From Ectopseudomonas mendocina (lineage in GTDB: Bacteria; Pseudomonadota; Gammaproteobacteria; Pseudomonadales; Pseudomonadaceae), in NCBI RefSeq assembly GCF_016008875.1, contig NZ_JADTQG010000010.1, positions 62,001-126,000 on the forward strand: a stretch of DNA of 64,000 nucleotides, given 5' to 3'. Position 1 is the stretch's first letter. Every line of letters begins with the position of its first letter. The notes under the pieces are model-generated. The model worked only from the letters and a program-made list of their open reading frames with translations. It did not search any database and was not told the origin of the DNA. Shown here piece after piece: positions 30,601 through 40,619 of this stretch. The translations under genes and the position numbers were made by a program.

Positions 30601-33600
30601 GCTGTTCGACACCTTGCAATTCCTCGCGCCAGGCCTGGATCGCCGCCTCCTCGCCCTGCTCCTGCAGCCAGGCGATGAAGTCGCGGTAGCGGGCGGCGGG
30701 CGGCGTGATCGGCTTGCCCTGGTACAGGGTGAAGAAGTCCTGCAACAGCAGCGAGCGACACCAGGCGTCGATCAGGATGTGGTGGTTGCTGAGGATGAAC
30801 CAGTATTGCTGCGGCGCACGGCGGATCAGGCGCAGGCTGAAAGGCGGCCGCACCAACAGATCGAAGCCCTGCTGACGCTCCTGCTCCAGCAGTCGTTGCA
30901 GATCCGCCTCGTGCTGGTCGAGCGCACGCGCACTCCAATCCAGGTAGTCGAGACGCAACGGCGCGTGACGGTGGATGATTTGCAGCATGTCGCCGTGCTG
31001 GTCGAGGTCGAACGAGGCGCGCAAGGCATCATGACGCTGGATCACTTCCTGCCAGGCACTGCGGAAACGCGGCAGGTCGATGTCGCTGTCGATGCAGTAG
31101 CGATCCTGCATGAAGTAGATGCCGGAGTTTGGCTCCAGCAGGGTGTGCATCAGCAAGCCCTGCTGCATCGACGACAGCGGGTAGATGTCCTCGATCTGCG
31201 CCAGCGGGATGGGCAGTGCGTCCAGACGCGCCTGGGTCAGGCTGACCAGCGGGAAGTCCGAGGGTGTGGCGCCGCCTGATTCGCTTTGCACACAGTGAGC
31301 GATCAACGCCGCCAGCTCCTGTCGGTAGTCCTCGACCAGTCGCCGGACGGTCGCCTCGGCGAACATCTCCTGGCTGAAGCTCCATTGCAGGCTCAGCTCA
31401 CCGCCATACACCTGGCCCTCGATGCTCAGCCAGTTGGCCAGCGGCGCCTGCTCGTCCTGGGCTTGGCCGGGGGACTCCGCCGCGGGGACGAACAGCGCCT
31501 GCTGGTCGAACTGGCCATCGAACTGGCCCAGGTAGTTGAAGGTGATGCGTGGCTGCGGCAGAGCCGCCAGTTCGGCCCGGACATCGGCATCGCCCAGGTA
31601 GCGCAGCACAGCGAAGCCCAGCCCCTTGCTCGGCACCGCGCGCAGCTGTTCCTTGATGGTCTTGATCGAGCCGGGCAGATCGCTCTGCGGCGTCAGCCTG
31701 ACCGGGAACATGCTGGTGAACCAACCCACGGTGCGGGTCAGGTCGATATCCTCGAACAGCTCTTCGCGACCATGCCCTTCCAGTTGGATCAGCGCCGACT
31801 CGCCGCCACTCCAGCGCGTGACGACACGGGCCAGGGCGGTCAGCAGCAGATCGCCCACCTGGGTGCGATAGGCGCCGGGCGCCTCCTGCAACAGTTGCCG
31901 GGTCAATTCGGCATCAAGGGTCAGGGTGACTTTGCGTTCCTGCGCGTTGCGCAGACCGCCCTCGGGGTTGTCACAGGGCAGATCCACCGGTGCATCGGTC
32001 AGGGCCTGACGCCAGTAGTCGAGCTCGCCAGCCAGCACGCCGTCGCCGGCATGGCCCTGCAACCGTGCGGCCCAGGCCTGATAGGAACTGGTCTTGGCGG
32101 GCAAGGCAAAGGCTGAACCGGTTTCAGCCTGCGTCAGCAGGCTTTGCAGATCTTCCAGCAGGATGCGCCAGGACACGCCGTCCACCACCAGGTGATGGAT
32201 CGCCAGCAGCAGACGCTGAGACCCGTCGGGCATGTCCACCAGCACGACGCGCAGCATGGGGCCCTGGCTCAGATCCAGGCTGCGCTGCGCCTCGTCGCAG
32301 ATACTTTCCAACGCCTCGGCACTGGCGACACGGCGATGCCAGACCGGCGCCTCCAGTGGCAGCGCTGCATGGTCTTGCTGCCAGCCTTGCGCAGAGACCT
32401 CGAAACGCAGGCGCAGGGCGTCGTGCTGTTCGATCAGCCGCGCTACCGCAGCCTCCAGTTGCGCGGCATCCAGTGGCGCGCGGGGCTCGAGCAGCAGCGA
32501 CTGGTTCCAGTGCTGGGGCCGGGCGATGTCCTGTTCGAAGAACCACCGCTGCACCGGGGTCAACGCGACCTCGCCGGTTACCGCGCCCTGGTCGATGCGG
32601 ATTTCGCTACCAACCTCGGCCACCGCAGCCAGACTGCGTACCGTCTGGTAGCGGAACAGATCCTTGGGGGTGAACTGGATACCGGCCTGCCGGGCCCGGC
32701 TGACCACCTGGATGGAGACGATGGAGTCGCCACCCAGTTCGAAGAAGTTGTCGTTGCGTCCGACGCGCTCGCGCCCCAGCACGTCTTGCCAGATCGCCGC
32801 GATACGCTGCTCCAGCTCGCCCTGCGGCGCGGCATACGCGTTCTGCGCGGCGTCGGCATCGGGCCTGGGCAGCGCCTTGCGCTCCAGCTTGCCGTTGGGG
32901 CTCAGCGGCATGCGCTCCAGGCTGATCCACTGCGTCGGCACCATGTAGTCGGGCAGGCTGCGCCCCAGGTGCTCGGCCAGCGCCTCGCGCCAGCCATCGG
33001 CTGCGTCGGCCAGCACCACATAGCCCACCAGCTGCTTGCCGTCGACGGCCAGGACCGCCACCTCGCGTACTCGCTCGTGTTCCAGCAGGCGCGCCTCGAT
33101 CTCGCCCAGCTCGATGCGCAGGCCGCGCAGCTTGACCTGATGGTCGATACGCCCGGCGTACTCGATCACGCCATCGGCGCGGTAGCGCGCCAGGTCGCCG
33201 GTGCGGTACATACGCTCACCAGCTACGAACGGGCTGGCGACGAAGCGTTCGGCGGTCAGTGACGGCCGTTGGTGGTAACCACGGGCCAGGCCCGCGCCGG
33301 CCAGATACAACTCGCCCAACACCCCGGCCGGTACCGGCTGCAGGTCGCCATCGAGGATGTGGCAAGCCAGGTTGGCGATCGGCTGGCCAATCGGCACCGC
33401 GTCCTTGCCCTCCTCCATGCACGTCCAGTGGGTGACGTCGATGGCCGCTTCGGTCGGCCCGTAAAGGTTGTACAGGCTGGCCTGCGGCAGCCTGGCGAAC
33501 ACCTGCTGCTGGGCGTCCACCGGCAGCGCTTCGCCGCTGCAGACGATGCGCTTGAGGCAGGTGCAGGTCGATACCTTGTCGTCCTGCAGGAACGCCTGCA

Positions 33601-35863
33601 GCATCGAGGGCACGAAGTGCAGCGTGGTCACGCCTTCACGGTCGATCACCTCCACCAGCTTCGCCGGATCGCGATGATCCCCTGGTGCCGCGACCACAAG
33701 GCGTGCGCCAGTCATCAGCGGCCAGAAGAACTCCCATACCGACACATCGAAGCTGAACGGGGTCTTCTGCAACACCGTATCGCTGGCATCCAGGCCATAG
33801 GCCTGCTGCATCCAGCACAACCGGTTGGTCAGCGCCGAATGACGGTTGCCGGCGCCCTTGGGCTTGCCGGTGGAACCGGAGGTGTAGATCACGTAGGCCA
33901 GGTTCTCGCTCTCCAGCGCCACATCGGGATTGCTCTCGGCGTAGCCTTCCAGCCAGTCGTCGTCCTGATCCAGGTCGATGCGCTGCAAGCCCTCGGCCAG
34001 CGGCAGTTCCAGATGCGACTGGCTCAGCAGCAGGCGTACACCGCTGTCGTCGAGCATGTAGGCCAGGCGCTCGGACGGGTATTCCGGATCCAGCGGCACA
34101 TAGGCGCCGCCGGCCTTGAGGATGGCCAGCAGGCCCACCACCATCTCGATGGAGCGCTCCACGGCGATGCCCACCAGCACGTCGGGGCCGACGCCCAGTT
34201 CGATCAGCTTGTGCGCCAGACGGTTGGCGTGGGCATTGAGCTGCGCGTAGTCGAGGGTTCTGCCGGCGAAGACCAGGGCTGGCGCCTGTGGGCTGCGCTC
34301 GGCCTGAGCCTCGATCAGGCGGTGCACCGGGCACTCCAGCGGATAGTCGGCGGCGGTGGCGTTCCAGTCGTGGACGATACGCAGGCGCTCGTCCTCGTCC
34401 AGCATCGGCAGGTCGGCGATGCGCTGCCGCGGATCGGCGACGATGGCACGCCACAGGTTGTTCAGGTGGCGCGCCATACGCTCGATGGTGTCGGCATCGA
34501 ACAGATCGTCGGCATAGGTCAGCGCGGCCTGCAGCTTGCCGCCACGCTCGTAGGTATCCAGGGTGAGGTCGAACTGGGTGGTGCGGCTGCGCCAGTCGAT
34601 CTGGCTGAAGGTCAGCCCTGCCGCGGTCTGCAACGCAGTGATGTCGGCCACTTGCGGCTGGTGGTTGTACATCACCTGGAACAACGGGTTGTGGCTCAGG
34701 CTGCGCTCCAGGTTGAAGGCCTCGACCAGACGCTCGAACGGCAGCTCCTGATGATCCTGCGCCCCCAGGGTGATCTCGCGGATATGTTGCAGGTATTCGT
34801 CCAGGCCAAGCCGGCCATCCAGGCGCAAGCGCAACACCTGGGTATTGACGAAGAAGCCGATCAGCCCCTCGGTTTCGCTGCGGGTGCGATTGGCGATGGG
34901 CACGCCGACGCGGATGTCCGCCTGCCCGCTGTAGCGCTGCAGGAGGATGCCGAAGACGCCGAGCAGCAGCATGAACAGGCTGATGCCATGCGCCCTGGCC
35001 AGGCCGCGCAGCCCCTCGGCCAGTTCGGCATCGATGGCAAACTCGTGGCGCGTGCCGCGATGACTGGCCACTGCCGGGCGTGGGCGGTCGGCCGGCAACG
35101 CCAGCGGCGTATGCTCCTCGCCCAGGTGCGCGCGCCAGTAGTCCAGCTGCCGCTCCTGCTCGCCAGCCTCCAGCCAGCGACGTTGCCAGAGGGCGTAGTC
35201 GGCGTACTGGATCGGCAGCGCCGGCAACTCCGCCGGTGCGCCTAGGGCGTGGCCGTCGTAGAGACGGGCCAGCTCGTCGACCAGCAGGTTCATCGACCAG
35301 CCATCGGCGACGATATGGTGCAGGGTCAGCAGCAGTACGTGCTCGTCGTCGGCCAGGCGCAGCAGGCGGACGCGCAGCAACGGCCCCTGCTCCAGGTCGA
35401 ACGGCAGCCACGATTGCTGCTCGGCCTCTTCGCGCACACGCACCTCGCGCACCGTTACCTCCAGCGCACTCAGATCCTCCCGCTCGATCCGTACCTCGTC
35501 CACCAGCAGCGCCAGGTACAGGCTGTCGTCGTCCTGACGGCGGAAGACCGTACGCAGGGTTTCATGACGCGCCACCAGGTCGGTGAAGGCACGCTGCAGC
35601 GCCACCTCGTCCAACCCGCCGCGCAGGCGTACCGCGCACGGCAGGTTGTAGGCGCCGCTCTGCGGCTCCAGCTGCCAGAGGAACCACATACGCCGCTGGG
35701 CGTAGGACGGCGCATCGCGATCCTCCGCCGCCACACCGGCCGGGATCGGCAGCAGGGAGAAGTCGACGCCCTCCTCGCGCAGGCCCTCGAGGAACAGCCG
35801 GCGTTTTTCCAGCGGCAGCTCGATAAAACGACGGGCCAGCATCAGGGACTGTTGTGCATTCAT
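21602..35863 (-). CDS. pvdI: Pyoverdine NRPS, four modules: Ser(E)-Dab-OHOrn-Gln
   Basis: The 4753-residue protein is laid out C-A-T-E, C-A-T, C-A-T, C-A-T. C motifs lie near residues 185 (HHIVADG), 1698 (HHILIDAWC), 2747 (HHIISDG) and 3813 (HHIVTDG). A cores lie near 663, 2170, 3225 and 4290, T domains near 1044, 2562, 3622 and 4683, and the epimerisation motif near 1227. Specificity residues read DVWHVSLID (Ser), DIWELTADD (Dab, as in PvdL), DGEACGGVT (the hydroxyornithine code I recall from pyoverdine synthetases) and DAWQCGLID (Gln- or Glu-like). The predicted unit is D-Ser-Dab-OHOrn-Gln, which from memory equals the start of the P. aeruginosa type III pyoverdine peptide. The gene is first in a three-gene NRPS operon behind its own PvdS promoter. 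Gln versus Glu at the fourth position is not certain. Confidence 0.93.
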   Translation of the reverse strand: MNAQQSLMLARRFIELPLEKRRLFLEGLREEGVDFSLLPIPAGVAAEDRDAPSYAQRRMWFLWQLEPQSGAYNLPCAVRLRGGLDEVALQRAFTDLVARHETLRTVFRRQDDDSLYLALLVDEVRIEREDLSALEVTVREVRVREEAEQQSWLPFDLEQGPLLRVRLLRLADDEHVLLLTLHHIVADGWSMNLLVDELARLYDGHALGAPAELPALPIQYADYALWQRRWLEAGEQERQLDYWRAHLGEEHTPLALPADRPRPAVASHRGTRHEFAIDAELAEGLRGLARAHGISLFMLLLGVFGILLQRYSGQADIRVGVPIANRTRSETEGLIGFFVNTQVLRLRLDGRLGLDEYLQHIREITLGAQDHQELPFERLVEAFNLERSLSHNPLFQVMYNHQPQVADITALQTAAGLTFSQIDWRSRTTQFDLTLDTYERGGKLQAALTYADDLFDADTIERMARHLNNLWRAIVADPRQRIADLPMLDEDERLRIVHDWNATAADYPLECPVHRLIEAQAERSPQAPALVFAGRTLDYAQLNAHANRLAHKLIELGVGPDVLVGIAVERSIEMVVGLLAILKAGGAYVPLDPEYPSERLAYMLDDSGVRLLLSQSHLELPLAEGLQRIDLDQDDDWLEGYAESNPDVALESENLAYVIYTSGSTGKPKGAGNRHSALTNRLCWMQQAYGLDASDTVLQKTPFSFDVSVWEFFWPLMTGARLVVAAPGDHRDPAKLVEVIDREGVTTLHFVPSMLQAFLQDDKVSTCTCLKRIVCSGEALPVDAQQQVFARLPQASLYNLYGPTEAAIDVTHWTCMEEGKDAVPIGQPIANLACHILDGDLQPVPAGVLGELYLAGAGLARGYHQRPSLTAERFVASPFVAGERMYRTGDLARYRADGVIEYAGRIDHQVKLRGLRIELGEIEARLLEHERVREVAVLAVDGKQLVGYVVLADAADGWREALAEHLGRSLPDYMVPTQWISLERMPLSPNGKLERKALPRPDADAAQNAYAAPQGELEQRIAAIWQDVLGRERVGRNDNFFELGGDSIVSIQVVSRARQAGIQFTPKDLFRYQTVRSLAAVAEVGSEIRIDQGAVTGEVALTPVQRWFFEQDIARPQHWNQSLLLEPRAPLDAAQLEAAVARLIEQHDALRLRFEVSAQGWQQDHAALPLEAPVWHRRVASAEALESICDEAQRSLDLSQGPMLRVVLVDMPDGSQRLLLAIHHLVVDGVSWRILLEDLQSLLTQAETGSAFALPAKTSSYQAWAARLQGHAGDGVLAGELDYWRQALTDAPVDLPCDNPEGGLRNAQERKVTLTLDAELTRQLLQEAPGAYRTQVGDLLLTALARVVTRWSGGESALIQLEGHGREELFEDIDLTRTVGWFTSMFPVRLTPQSDLPGSIKTIKEQLRAVPSKGLGFAVLRYLGDADVRAELAALPQPRITFNYLGQFDGQFDQQALFVPAAESPGQAQDEQAPLANWLSIEGQVYGGELSLQWSFSQEMFAEATVRRLVEDYRQELAALIAHCVQSESGGATPSDFPLVSLTQARLDALPIPLAQIEDIYPLSSMQQGLLMHTLLEPNSGIYFMQDRYCIDSDIDLPRFRSAWQEVIQRHDALRASFDLDQHGDMLQIIHRHAPLRLDYLDWSARALDQHEADLQRLLEQERQQGFDLLVRPPFSLRLIRRAPQQYWFILSNHHILIDAWCRSLLLQDFFTLYQGKPITPPAARYRDFIAWLQEQGEEAAIQAWREELQGVEQPTWLPYDRPPQRQGGQSQIGDRYLQLPRSEGRALRELAQRYQLTVNTFTQAAWALVMQRYSGDSDVLFGVTVAGRPVSRPEMQDIVGLFINSIPLRVRMPKTGSVRQWLQALFEHNLALREHEHLPLLKIQACSAIDGNQQLFDSLFVFENAPLESSVVSGAEALSAIADSARTHTNYPLTVVIYPGDELGLHLSYDQRFFDEATVDRLLRDMKVALDALVSGFHGEFTALQLMSEDDRYQLLEACNRTVRSYPLEQGYVRLFEASVARYAERTAASCLGQSWSYAELNRLANRAGHALIAAGAQVDQPVALLAERDLPLLGMIVGSFKAGAGYLPLDPHLPDERLLRLLELSRAPVLFCSRDCVARARQLLDSLAAADAPRLLVWEGVQAGDGPQHDPQIYVGARHLAYVIYTSGSTGTPKGVLVEQGGMLNNQLSKVPYLGLDEHDVIAQTASQSFDISVWQFLTAALCGARVDIVPQVIAQEPAALLAHVREAGISVLESVPSLIQGLLDEPQAALGSLRWLLPTGEAMPPELARRWLQRYPQIGLVNAYGPAECSDDVALYRVEMDTTQGACLPIGSPTDNNRLYLLDGDLLPVPVGAVGELYVAGTGVGRGYLGDPARTAVAYLPDPFAAEAGGRLYRSGDLGRRRNDGLLEYVGRGDHQVKVRGFRIELGEIAAHLLELDGVRDAAVDIYDSATGKALVGYVVPASAELSPETLRDRLREGLLQRLPDYMVPQQWLFLDALPLTPNGKLDRKALPKPDTSQSQRAFVAPGSELEQRIAGIWQDVLKLERVGLNDDFFELGGHSLLATQVVSRVRHALNIDLPLRSLFEHTTLQAFVQTLGQGAAGDEPAMLPVDRGQPLPLSYAQERQWFLWQLQPDSAAYNIPLALRLRGSLDVPALERSFNALIERHESLRTRFVQQDRQALQIIDTHAALTLRVEPLADESLIADAVQTEAQEPFDLQQGPLLRVKLLQLAADDHLLLLTQHHIISDGWSMQVVVEELIELYGAYGQGKVAQLPAMPIQYADYAQWQRQWMAVGEEQRQLAYWRDRLGGEQPLLELPTDRPRPAVQDHRGARLDIALDSELSSALRQLAQREGATLFMLLLASFQALLHRYSGQRDIRVGVPVAGRNRMETERLLGLFVNTQVLKAEVDGQASFVELLGQVKQAAIEAQAHQDLPFERLVEALQPQRSLSHSPLFQVMYNHLSELRGKVRHLPELMVEELQWESRAAQFDLALDTFESGNVLHGTLVYATSVFDRSTIERLAAHWRNLLEAICVQPKQRICELSLLGEAEREFILGNGRQSQANYFADRHVHQLIEEQAGRSPQALAVICGDQRLNFRQLDTQANQLAHRLIEMGVGPEIRVAVAMRRSAHTLVAFLAVLKAGGAYVPLDASYPSDRLRFMLQDCVAALVLSQSDLLDRLPIIDGLPVLAVDRADTWRDYPEAAPDVSLEGENLAYVIYTSGSTGQPKGVEVSHGPLAMHCQAIGERYEMSAADCELQFMSLAFDGAHERWLTALSHGARLLLRDDDLWTPEQTYQEMHRHAVSITALPPAYLQQLAEHAEREGNPPPVRIYCFGGDAVPQASYELAWKTLRPQYLFNGYGPTETVVTPLLWKAHPGDACGSSYAPIGTLVGGRCAYVLDSDLSLLPVGLAGELYLGGCGVARGYHGRPGLTAERFVPDPFGEEGGRVYRSGDLTRARPNGLMDYLGRIDHQVKIRGFRIELGEIEARLQGHPAIRDAVVVDMDGPSGKQLVGYLVLVPEQAVLTTQQDLSRGGLREWLKAGLPDYMVPAHLIFLDSLPLTPNGKLDRKALPGPDASLQQQAYIAPRTELERQVAAIWAEVLKLDRGVGLSDNFFELGGHSLLAIQVISRVRQSLDIELPLRELFEAPSLAVFVERIGRGVGNGAPPFAVIDRGQPLLLSYAQQRQWFLWQLEPQSAAYHIPTALRLKGELNVEALRRSFAALIQRHESLRTTFRQEDGQVVQIIHPQLLVELPVEVLEGLGEQALKVRIEMETQRPFELENGPLLRMKLLRLAADEHVLVLTLHHIVTDGWSTPIMVEELVRFYEGYSKGQELQLPTLPIQYADYSVWQRTWMEGGERERQLEYWQAQLGDEQPVLELPTDYPRPAVQSNAGARLDFELGADLSRSLRQLAQARGVTLFMLLLASFQALLHRYSGQADIRVGVPIANRHWVETERLIGFFVNTQVLKAEFFPQTTFDELLQQVKVAALGAQAHQDLPFEQLVEALQPERSLSHSPLFQVMFNHQIAAKGGARQLSDLAFEELSWESRTAQFDLALDTFECDDAIMASLTYATDLFERSTVERMVGHWRNLLGAIVQQTERCIADLSMLETDEQQRIVHGWNRTRIDYPQDRCVHQLIEDQVIKTPEAIALIAGDQALSYLQLNRRANKLAHKLRELGVGPEVLVGIAAERSLEMVVGLLAILKAGGAYVPLDPGYPSQRLAYLLEDSGLHLLLAQPSLRERLPVPDALPCLALEPGDDWLQGYDTANLQGETCPENLAYVIYTSGSTGQPKGVAIRRAAMLNHMQWMQETLGLGAQDRVLQKTAFSFDASVWEFWLPLMNGAQLHLAAPDLQQDLARLWEEVQQRRITVLQLVPSLLNAALPLATRERMLSLRLLCCGGEALGGALVRQLSQFWDGTLVNLYGPTETTIDACACSFTPTGEYRTSSIGRPIANVRTHVLHHDGVCPVGSVGELFIAGHSLARGYHRRPALTAERFIPDPFDTSVDGGGRLYRSGDLARYRGDGTLDYVGRIDHQVKIRGLRIELGEIEERLQQQDDVREAVVLVLEGTAGQQLVGYVVPSQALPSEGQEALRERLKAALRAYLPEYMVPTLLIFLERLPLSPNGKLLRKALPRPEAGLSQTYLEPQGEVEQRVAALWAEVLKVERVGRHDNFFELGGHSLLATQVMVHVREQLGIEMALKELFEFPALADFSLAIQRKIAHGEPFQNELAKSLEALKRLNTEEIEKLIS

Positions 35864-35918
35864 CTCGTGTCATCCGTATTCGTGCGGCGTGAAGCCGGTT
35901 CGCGTCATAACCAGCAAT

Positions 35919-35942
35919 ACGAACGAGTGGAGACTGGAATTA
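35919..35942 (-). promoter_or_regulatory. PvdS promoter of the pvdI-pvdJ-pvdD operon
   Basis: Read on the minus strand: TAATT (35942-35938), 16 bases, CGT (35921-35919). This differs from the TAAAT consensus by one base and leaves a leader of about 50 bases before the ATG at 35863. Its -35 element is 6 bp from the -35 element of the opposite promoter. Confidence 0.65.
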
Positions 35943-35948
35943 GCCGGC

Positions 35949-35972
35949 TAAATCCACGGATGGGCGCCTCGT
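35949..35972 (+). promoter_or_regulatory. PvdS promoter of the siderophore-interacting protein gene
   Basis: TAAAT (35949-35953), exactly 16 bases, CGT (35970-35972). This is a full consensus match, about 37 bases before the ATG at 36009, and places the gene in the pyoverdine regulon. Confidence 0.75.
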
Positions 35973-36008
35973 CCCCAGAAGATCACCATCACCATCGAGG
36001 GATTTCCC

Positions 36009-36962
36009 ATGTCCATCGCCAATGCAGTTCGCGACCTGGCGCGCCGTGTCGGGCTCGCCCGGCCCAGCGCCTACCGCATCTTCGATGTGCGCCTGGAGCG
36101 GCGTATCGTCCTGAGTCCCACGCTGACCCGCTTCGTCTTCAGTGGCCCGGAGGTCGGGCAGATGCGCACCCTGGCACCGGATCAGCGCATCAAGGTGCTG
36201 CTCCCAGCGCCGGACGGCAGCCCGCCGAGCCTGCCAGCGCAAGGCGACTGGCACGCCAGCCTGCGCGCCCTGGACAAAGCGAAGCGCCCGCCCATGCGCA
36301 CCTACACCATTCGCGAGCTGCGCGTGGAAGCCGGTGAAGTCGACGTGGACTTCGTCCTGCATGGCGAGACCGGCCCAGCCTCCGCATGGGCCACCCACGC
36401 CCTCCCCGGCGACCGCGTGCAACTGGTAGCGCCCAATGCTGCTTTCCCTGGCGACCCCGGCGGCTACGAATGGCGGCCGCCAGCCGCCGTGCGTCACGTG
36501 CTGCTGATCGGCGACGAGACGGCGCTGCCAGCTATCGCCGGCATCGTCGAACAACTCGCCGAGCGAGAGGACGCCCCGGTGGTGCAGGCCTTTGTGGAAA
36601 TCCCCACGCAGCAGGACGCCCTGCCGTTGTCCTGCGGCCCACTGACCCGTCTGCACTGGCTGCCGCGAGCAGGCACCAGCGCCGGGCATGGCGACAGGAT
36701 GCTCGAGGCCGCCTGCGAGCTGGCGACCCTGCCCAGTTCCGCGCCACGCGAAAACGGCCGGGCACCACTGAACCAGGTGGATATCGACAGGGAACTGCCA
36801 TGGGAGCTGGCCAACCCCGTCGACACGGCGTTCTACGCTTGGGTGGCGGGCGAGTCGGCGGCGGTGATGGCGATCCGTCGTCTATTCGTCGGTGAACTGG
36901 GCCTGGATCGCCGCGCTGCCAGCTTCATGGGCTACTGGCGGCACGGCAAGGTGCTGGGTTAG
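36009..36962 (+). CDS. Siderophore-interacting protein (ViuB/YqjH-type ferric-siderophore reductase)
   Basis: The 317-residue protein is of the SIP family: an FAD-binding beta-barrel with the RTYTIREL flavin motif near residue 97, then an NAD(P)H-binding-like half with LLIGDETALPAI near 168, and a C-terminal GYWRHGK typical of the family. Such cytoplasmic enzymes release iron by reducing the ferric siderophore. In P. aeruginosa, ferric pyoverdine is instead reduced in the periplasm by the FpvG-K system, so a SIP gene with a consensus PvdS promoter inside a pyoverdine locus is unusual. The ATG at 36009 has GAGGGA 6 bases ahead. The gene is divergent from pvdI and convergent with the dioxygenase gene. 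Reductase activity on pyoverdine is an inference. Confidence 0.88.
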   Translation: MSIANAVRDLARRVGLARPSAYRIFDVRLERRIVLSPTLTRFVFSGPEVGQMRTLAPDQRIKVLLPAPDGSPPSLPAQGDWHASLRALDKAKRPPMRTYTIRELRVEAGEVDVDFVLHGETGPASAWATHALPGDRVQLVAPNAAFPGDPGGYEWRPPAAVRHVLLIGDETALPAIAGIVEQLAEREDAPVVQAFVEIPTQQDALPLSCGPLTRLHWLPRAGTSAGHGDRMLEAACELATLPSSAPRENGRAPLNQVDIDRELPWELANPVDTAFYAWVAGESAAVMAIRRLFVGELGLDRRAASFMGYWRHGKVLG

Positions 36963-36965
36963 CAG

Positions 36966-37025
36966 GAGGCGCCGTGCACCCTTGATGTATCCGGTGCGCA
37001 CGACCCAGGCGCCGCGCGCCCTACG
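36966..37025. repeat. Imperfect inverted repeat between convergent genes
   Basis: The gap between the siderophore-interacting protein gene and the dioxygenase gene holds GGCGCCGTGCACC and, further on, GGTGCGCAC...GGCGCC, ending in GCGCCCTAC over the dioxygenase stop. It shares the GTGCACGGCGC core with the cleaner inverted repeat at 40620-40684. It may be a diverged copy of the same family or a weak bidirectional terminator. Confidence 0.4.
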
Positions 37026-38004
37026 CAATGCGCTCCGAATAGCCATCGGCCATCGCCACTACCACCTTGCGCTTGCCGGTAAATGGCGCGCGCGCGTGGG
37101 CGGCCAGCATGTTGTCGAGCATCAGCACGTCGTCGCGCAGCCAGGGAAAGCTGATGGTGCAGTCGTCCAGCACGCCACGCACCTCGTCGAGCAGGGCATC
37201 CTCGATCGGCGAGCCATCGCCGTAGTAGACATTGCGCGGCAGATCCTCCTCATCCACTACGTCGAGCAAGCTGTCGCGCACCTCCGGCGGCAGGTTGGAG
37301 ACGTGGAACAGATGAGCCTGGTTGAACCAGACCATGTCCCGGGTCAGCGGATGGCAAGCCACCGCCTGGCAGACCTGGCGAGTGCGCAGTTCGCCATCGT
37401 CCTTCCATTCGCACTGGATGGCATGGGTTCGGCAATAACGCTCCACGGCCTGGCGATCCTCGGTGTTGAACACCTGCTCCCAGGACACGTCCAGGCCGCC
37501 ACCGTAGTTGCGCACGTACATCAGGCGCTTTTCCACCAAACGCTCGCGAATACGCGCCGGCACCCGCCGGTAGATTTCCCGGCTGTCGGCGATCGGTGTC
37601 TCGCCGCCGGTTTCCGCCGGGATCACGCTGTAGAACCAGATTTTCATCGGCCACTCCAGGGTGTAGGCCTGCTCGTTGTGCAGGGGAATGCTCTGGTGGG
37701 CCGGATATTCGGTGGAGGTATAGACCCCCTGAGTGACGTTGCTGCGCGGTGTAGAGCCGAACTCGTAGCTCAGCAGCGGATGGCCGAAGGCGGCCGCGAA
37801 CTCGCGGAACGCCTCGGCGCCGCCGACCTCGAAGCCACGGAAGAGAATGCCCCCGCAGCCCAGCAGGTGGCTGTCGACCAGTGGTTTAAGCTCGGCAAAG
37901 GCCTCACACAGGTCCAACCCCGGTTCCGGCGCCTGCACCAGCAACGGCAGATCGCCCGTGCCGGCCAGCAGTGGACGGATATCGAAGCTCACAAGCTCGC
38001 TCAT
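37021..38004 (-). CDS. SyrP-like Fe(II)/2-oxoglutarate dioxygenase (probable Asp beta-hydroxylase)
   Basis: The 327-residue TauD/TfdA-family protein has metal ligands visible as H109-x-E111 in IPLHNEQ and a distal His near 303 in AAHARAP, followed by Arg residues suited to 2-oxoglutarate binding. The stretch around GETPIADSREIY is typical of SyrP-like enzymes, which hydroxylate the beta carbon of carrier-bound Asp in NRPS pathways. The last synthetase has an Asp-type A domain, so the likely product is beta-hydroxy-Asp, an iron ligand in many pyoverdines. ATG 38004 is chosen (GAGGTG 7-8 bases ahead), 10 bases after the thioesterase stop; an in-frame ATG at 38028 would overlap that gene. It is last in the mbtH-thioesterase-dioxygenase operon. 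Asp as substrate is inferred from context. Confidence 0.88.
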   Translation of the reverse strand: MSELVSFDIRPLLAGTGDLPLLVQAPEPGLDLCEAFAELKPLVDSHLLGCGGILFRGFEVGGAEAFREFAAAFGHPLLSYEFGSTPRSNVTQGVYTSTEYPAHQSIPLHNEQAYTLEWPMKIWFYSVIPAETGGETPIADSREIYRRVPARIRERLVEKRLMYVRNYGGGLDVSWEQVFNTEDRQAVERYCRTHAIQCEWKDDGELRTRQVCQAVACHPLTRDMVWFNQAHLFHVSNLPPEVRDSLLDVVDEEDLPRNVYYGDGSPIEDALLDEVRGVLDDCTISFPWLRDDVLMLDNMLAAHARAPFTGKRKVVVAMADGYSERIA

Positions 38005-38014
38005 GGATGACACC

Positions 38015-38749
38015 TCAGATAGCGGCACAGGCCCGGACGCGGCCCATATGGACAGACAGGCCGTCGCCTATGGTTTCCAACACCCGCTGTTCATGTTCAT
38101 GGATAAAGAAGTGCCCGCCTTCGAACATGTCCAGGGAGAAGCCACAAGCTGTTTCCTCGCTCCAGGCTTGCAGCTGTTCCAGGCTGCTCCTGTCCGTCGT
38201 GCCACCCAGAACATGGATCGGCAGCCCGAGAAGCGGTCGCCGCTGGTAACGGTAGCGGCCACACATCAGAAAGTCGGCGCGCAGGATAGGCAGGGTCAGG
38301 CTCATCAGCTCGCGGTTGGCCAGCACCTCTTCCGAAGTGCCCTGCAGTTCGCGCAACTCGGTCACCAGTTCTTCATCGCTCTTGGCCTGCGCATAACCCT
38401 TCTCGTAGTCCTCACGCCGAGTCGGTGCTGCGGTGCCAGAGGCGAACAGCATCAGCGGCGGTGGACAGCCCAACTCGCGCAGGGCGTGAGTCAGTTCGAA
38501 GGCGAGCAAGGCGCCCAGGCTGTGCCCGAACAAGGCATAGGGATGACGCAGCTCCGGCATCAGCTCTTTCGCCAGTTGCCGGGCCAGGGCGCACATGTCC
38601 GTCTGCAGCGACTCACCGAGACGGGAACCCCGCCCCGGCAGCTCGACCGGTCGTACCACCAGCCAGTCCGGCAGCTTGCGCCGCCAACGGCTGTAGACCA
38701 TGGCGCTGGCGCCGGAGTAAGGCAGGCAATAGAGGTCCACGGCGACCAC
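38015..38749 (-). CDS. Type II (editing) thioesterase, PA2411-like
   Basis: The 244-residue alpha/beta-hydrolase of the stand-alone NRPS thioesterase family has a complete triad: Ser77 in GHSLG, Asp186 in LGGTTD and His213 in GGHFF. Such proteins hydrolyse wrongly primed or stalled carrier domains. The gene order pvdH, mbtH, thioesterase matches PA2413-PA2412-PA2411 of P. aeruginosa. The start is GTG 38749, 2 bases after the mbtH stop. It is important here because the second thioesterase of the locus, PvdG, lacks two of these three residues. Confidence 0.9.
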   Translation of the reverse strand: MVAVDLYCLPYSGASAMVYSRWRRKLPDWLVVRPVELPGRGSRLGESLQTDMCALARQLAKELMPELRHPYALFGHSLGALLAFELTHALRELGCPPPLMLFASGTAAPTRREDYEKGYAQAKSDEELVTELRELQGTSEEVLANRELMSLTLPILRADFLMCGRYRYQRRPLLGLPIHVLGGTTDRSSLEQLQAWSEETACGFSLDMFEGGHFFIHEHEQRVLETIGDGLSVHMGRVRACAAI

Positions 38750-38751
38750 GC

Positions 38752-38994
38752 TCAGTTCGCCAGCGCGCCTTCACGCTCACGGGCAATCTCGTCCATTTTC
38801 TTGCGCAGGCTCAAGGGACGCATGTCGGTCCAGACCTCTTCGATATAGGCCAGGCACTCCTTCTTGAAACCGCTCTTGCCAGCGGCGCGCCAGCCCTTGG
38901 GGATTTCCTTGTAGTCCGGCCAGATCGAGTATTGCTCCTCGTGGTTGACCACTACTTGGAAGATGATGTCGTCGCGATCGAATACCGAAGTCAT
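38752..38994 (-). CDS. MbtH-like NRPS accessory protein
   Basis: This 80-residue protein has the full MbtH family pattern: [10 protein letters not shown], the GW in KEIPKGWR, and the C-terminal [10 protein letters not shown]. MbtH proteins bind adenylation domains and are needed for their folding or activity. It is the equivalent of PA2412, next to pvdH as in P. aeruginosa. ATG 38994 (MTSVFD) has GGAG 6 bases ahead and is preferred over an in-frame ATG at 39006. It is first in a three-gene operon with its own PvdS promoter. Confidence 0.95.
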   Translation of the reverse strand: MTSVFDRDDIIFQVVVNHEEQYSIWPDYKEIPKGWRAAGKSGFKKECLAYIEEVWTDMRPLSLRKKMDEIAREREGALAN

Positions 38995-39047
38995 AGCTAG
39001 CTCCATAGGTTCAACGATGGGCCGTAGCGGCCACGCTCCACAAGAAA

Positions 39048-39071
39048 ACGCGCGGCCCCGGCGGAAAATTA
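39048..39071 (-). promoter_or_regulatory. PvdS promoter of mbtH-thioesterase-dioxygenase
   Basis: On the minus strand: TAATT (39071-39067), 16 bases, CGT (39050-39048). It lies just after pvdH and about 54 bases before the mbtH ATG. Confidence 0.62.
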
Positions 39072-39094
39072 GTCCTGCCCCCGCAGGCAGTTTT

Positions 39095-40495
39095 TCAACT
39101 GCCTGCTAGAGCGGCAACGACGGCACGGGCGAAGATATCCGCCACCTGGTCGACCTGCTCTGCGGTGATGATCAGCGGCGGCAGGAAGCGCACCACGGCG
39201 CCGTGCCGACCGCCCAGTTCGAGGATCAGGCCGCGACGCAGGCATTCGCGCTGAACGCGCGAGGCCAGTTGCCCATCGCCGGGCGGGTGGCCCAGCGCAT
39301 CCGGCGTGCCATCGGGGTCGACGATTTCGACGCCGAGCATCAGCCCGCGCCCACGGATATCGCCCAACTGCGGATACTGCCGCTGCAGCTCGCGCAGATG
39401 CCCGGCCAGGCGCTCGCCCATGGCCGCCGCATGGCTGGGCACATCGTGCTCGGTCAGATAACGCATCACCGCCGAACCGGTCGCCATGGCCATCTGGTTG
39501 CCACGGAAGGTGCCGGCATGGGCGCCGGGCTGCCATTTGTCCAGCCAGTCGCGATAGACCACCACCGACAGCGGCAGGCTGCCGCCGATGGCCTTGGACA
39601 GCACCACCACGTCCGGCACGATGCTGGCATGCTCGAAGGCAAACATCCGCCCGGTGCGTGCGAAACCGCTCTGGATCTCGTCGAGGATCAGCGGGATTCC
39701 GGCCTTGGCGGTGATCTCGCGCAGGCCGCGTAGCCATTCCAGATCTGCCGGAATCACCCCGCCCTCGCCCTGCACCGCCTCGACCACCACTGCGGCCGGC
39801 GGTTGCACGCCGCTTTCCGGGTCGCTCAGCAGGTTTTCCAGGTAGCGCAGATTGGCCTGCACCCCGGCCTTGCCGGACAGGCCGAACGGGCAGCGGTAGT
39901 CGTAGGGGTAAGGCAGGAACTGCACGCCCTGGCTGAGCAAGGCGCCCAGCGGGGTCTTGGCCTTGAGGTTGCCCATCAGGCTCAGCGCGCCCTGGCTCAT
40001 GCCGTGGTAGCCGCCCTGGAAGGCCAGCACCGTGCTGCGCCCGGTGGCGATGCGTGCCAGCTTCAGCGCCGCTTCCACCGCGTCGGTGCCGGTGGGGCCG
40101 CAGAACTGAATCTTCGCCTGCCTGGCGAAGGACTGCGGCAAAGCCGCGAACAGATCCTGAACGAAGCGATCTTTGACCGGCGTGGTGAGATCCAGAGTGT
40201 GCAGCGGCAACTCGTCCGCCAGCACCTGGCGGATCGCCTCGATCACCACCGGGTGGTTGTGCCCCAGTGCCAGGGTGCCGGCGCCGGCCAGGCAGTCGAT
40301 GAAGGTACGCCCTTCCACATCCTCCACATGGATGCCCCGAGCGTGCTTGAGCGCCAGCGGGATACGCCGTGGATAGCTGCGCGCGTTGGACTCCTGGCGC
40401 GCCTGCCGTTCCAACAGTGGCGATTCGGCAAACTCGTAGAGCCCTTCGGCTTCCTGCAATGGTTGTTGCTCGATAACGCTGGCGGCGACATTCAT
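39095..40495 (-). CDS. pvdH: PvdH, diaminobutyrate:2-oxoglutarate aminotransferase
   Basis: This is a 466-residue class III PLP-dependent aminotransferase. Visible are [16 protein letters not shown] (phosphate binding), the [11 protein letters not shown] block, and the Schiff-base Lys in VVLSKAIGG. PvdH converts aspartate semialdehyde to L-2,4-diaminobutyrate, a building block of the chromophore and here probably of two further residues of the peptide. ATG 40495 begins MNVAAS; the frame is open further upstream but only as an antisense-type shadow. It has its own PvdS promoter and is separated from pvdL by a repeat. A 9-bp inverted repeat (39083-39091 with 39098-39106) lies over the end of the gene without a clear T run. 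Confidence 0.93.
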   Translation of the reverse strand: MNVAASVIEQQPLQEAEGLYEFAESPLLERQARQESNARSYPRRIPLALKHARGIHVEDVEGRTFIDCLAGAGTLALGHNHPVVIEAIRQVLADELPLHTLDLTTPVKDRFVQDLFAALPQSFARQAKIQFCGPTGTDAVEAALKLARIATGRSTVLAFQGGYHGMSQGALSLMGNLKAKTPLGALLSQGVQFLPYPYDYRCPFGLSGKAGVQANLRYLENLLSDPESGVQPPAAVVVEAVQGEGGVIPADLEWLRGLREITAKAGIPLILDEIQSGFARTGRMFAFEHASIVPDVVVLSKAIGGSLPLSVVVYRDWLDKWQPGAHAGTFRGNQMAMATGSAVMRYLTEHDVPSHAAAMGERLAGHLRELQRQYPQLGDIRGRGLMLGVEIVDPDGTPDALGHPPGDGQLASRVQRECLRRGLILELGGRHGAVVRFLPPLIITAEQVDQVADIFARAVVAALAGS

Positions 40496-40575
40496 GATGC
40501 CTCGAACCCTCGGTGATGTGGCGCTGGCCACGGACGATGGATGGGTCGAACATTTCGACCTGCACTGCAATGGAA

Positions 40576-40599
40576 ACGCAGGAGGGTTGGGCGGATTTA
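40576..40599 (-). promoter_or_regulatory. PvdS promoter of pvdH
   Basis: On the minus strand: TAAAT (40599-40595), 16 bases, CGT (40578-40576), a full consensus match. A start site near 40569 would leave a leader of about 75 bases. Confidence 0.75.
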
Positions 40600-40619
40600 C
40601 CCTTGAATGCTGATACTGA

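Noticed and set aside
39083..39106. 9-bp inverted repeat over the pvdH stop as a terminator
   Set aside because: It lies partly inside the coding sequence and no T run follows on the transcribed strand.
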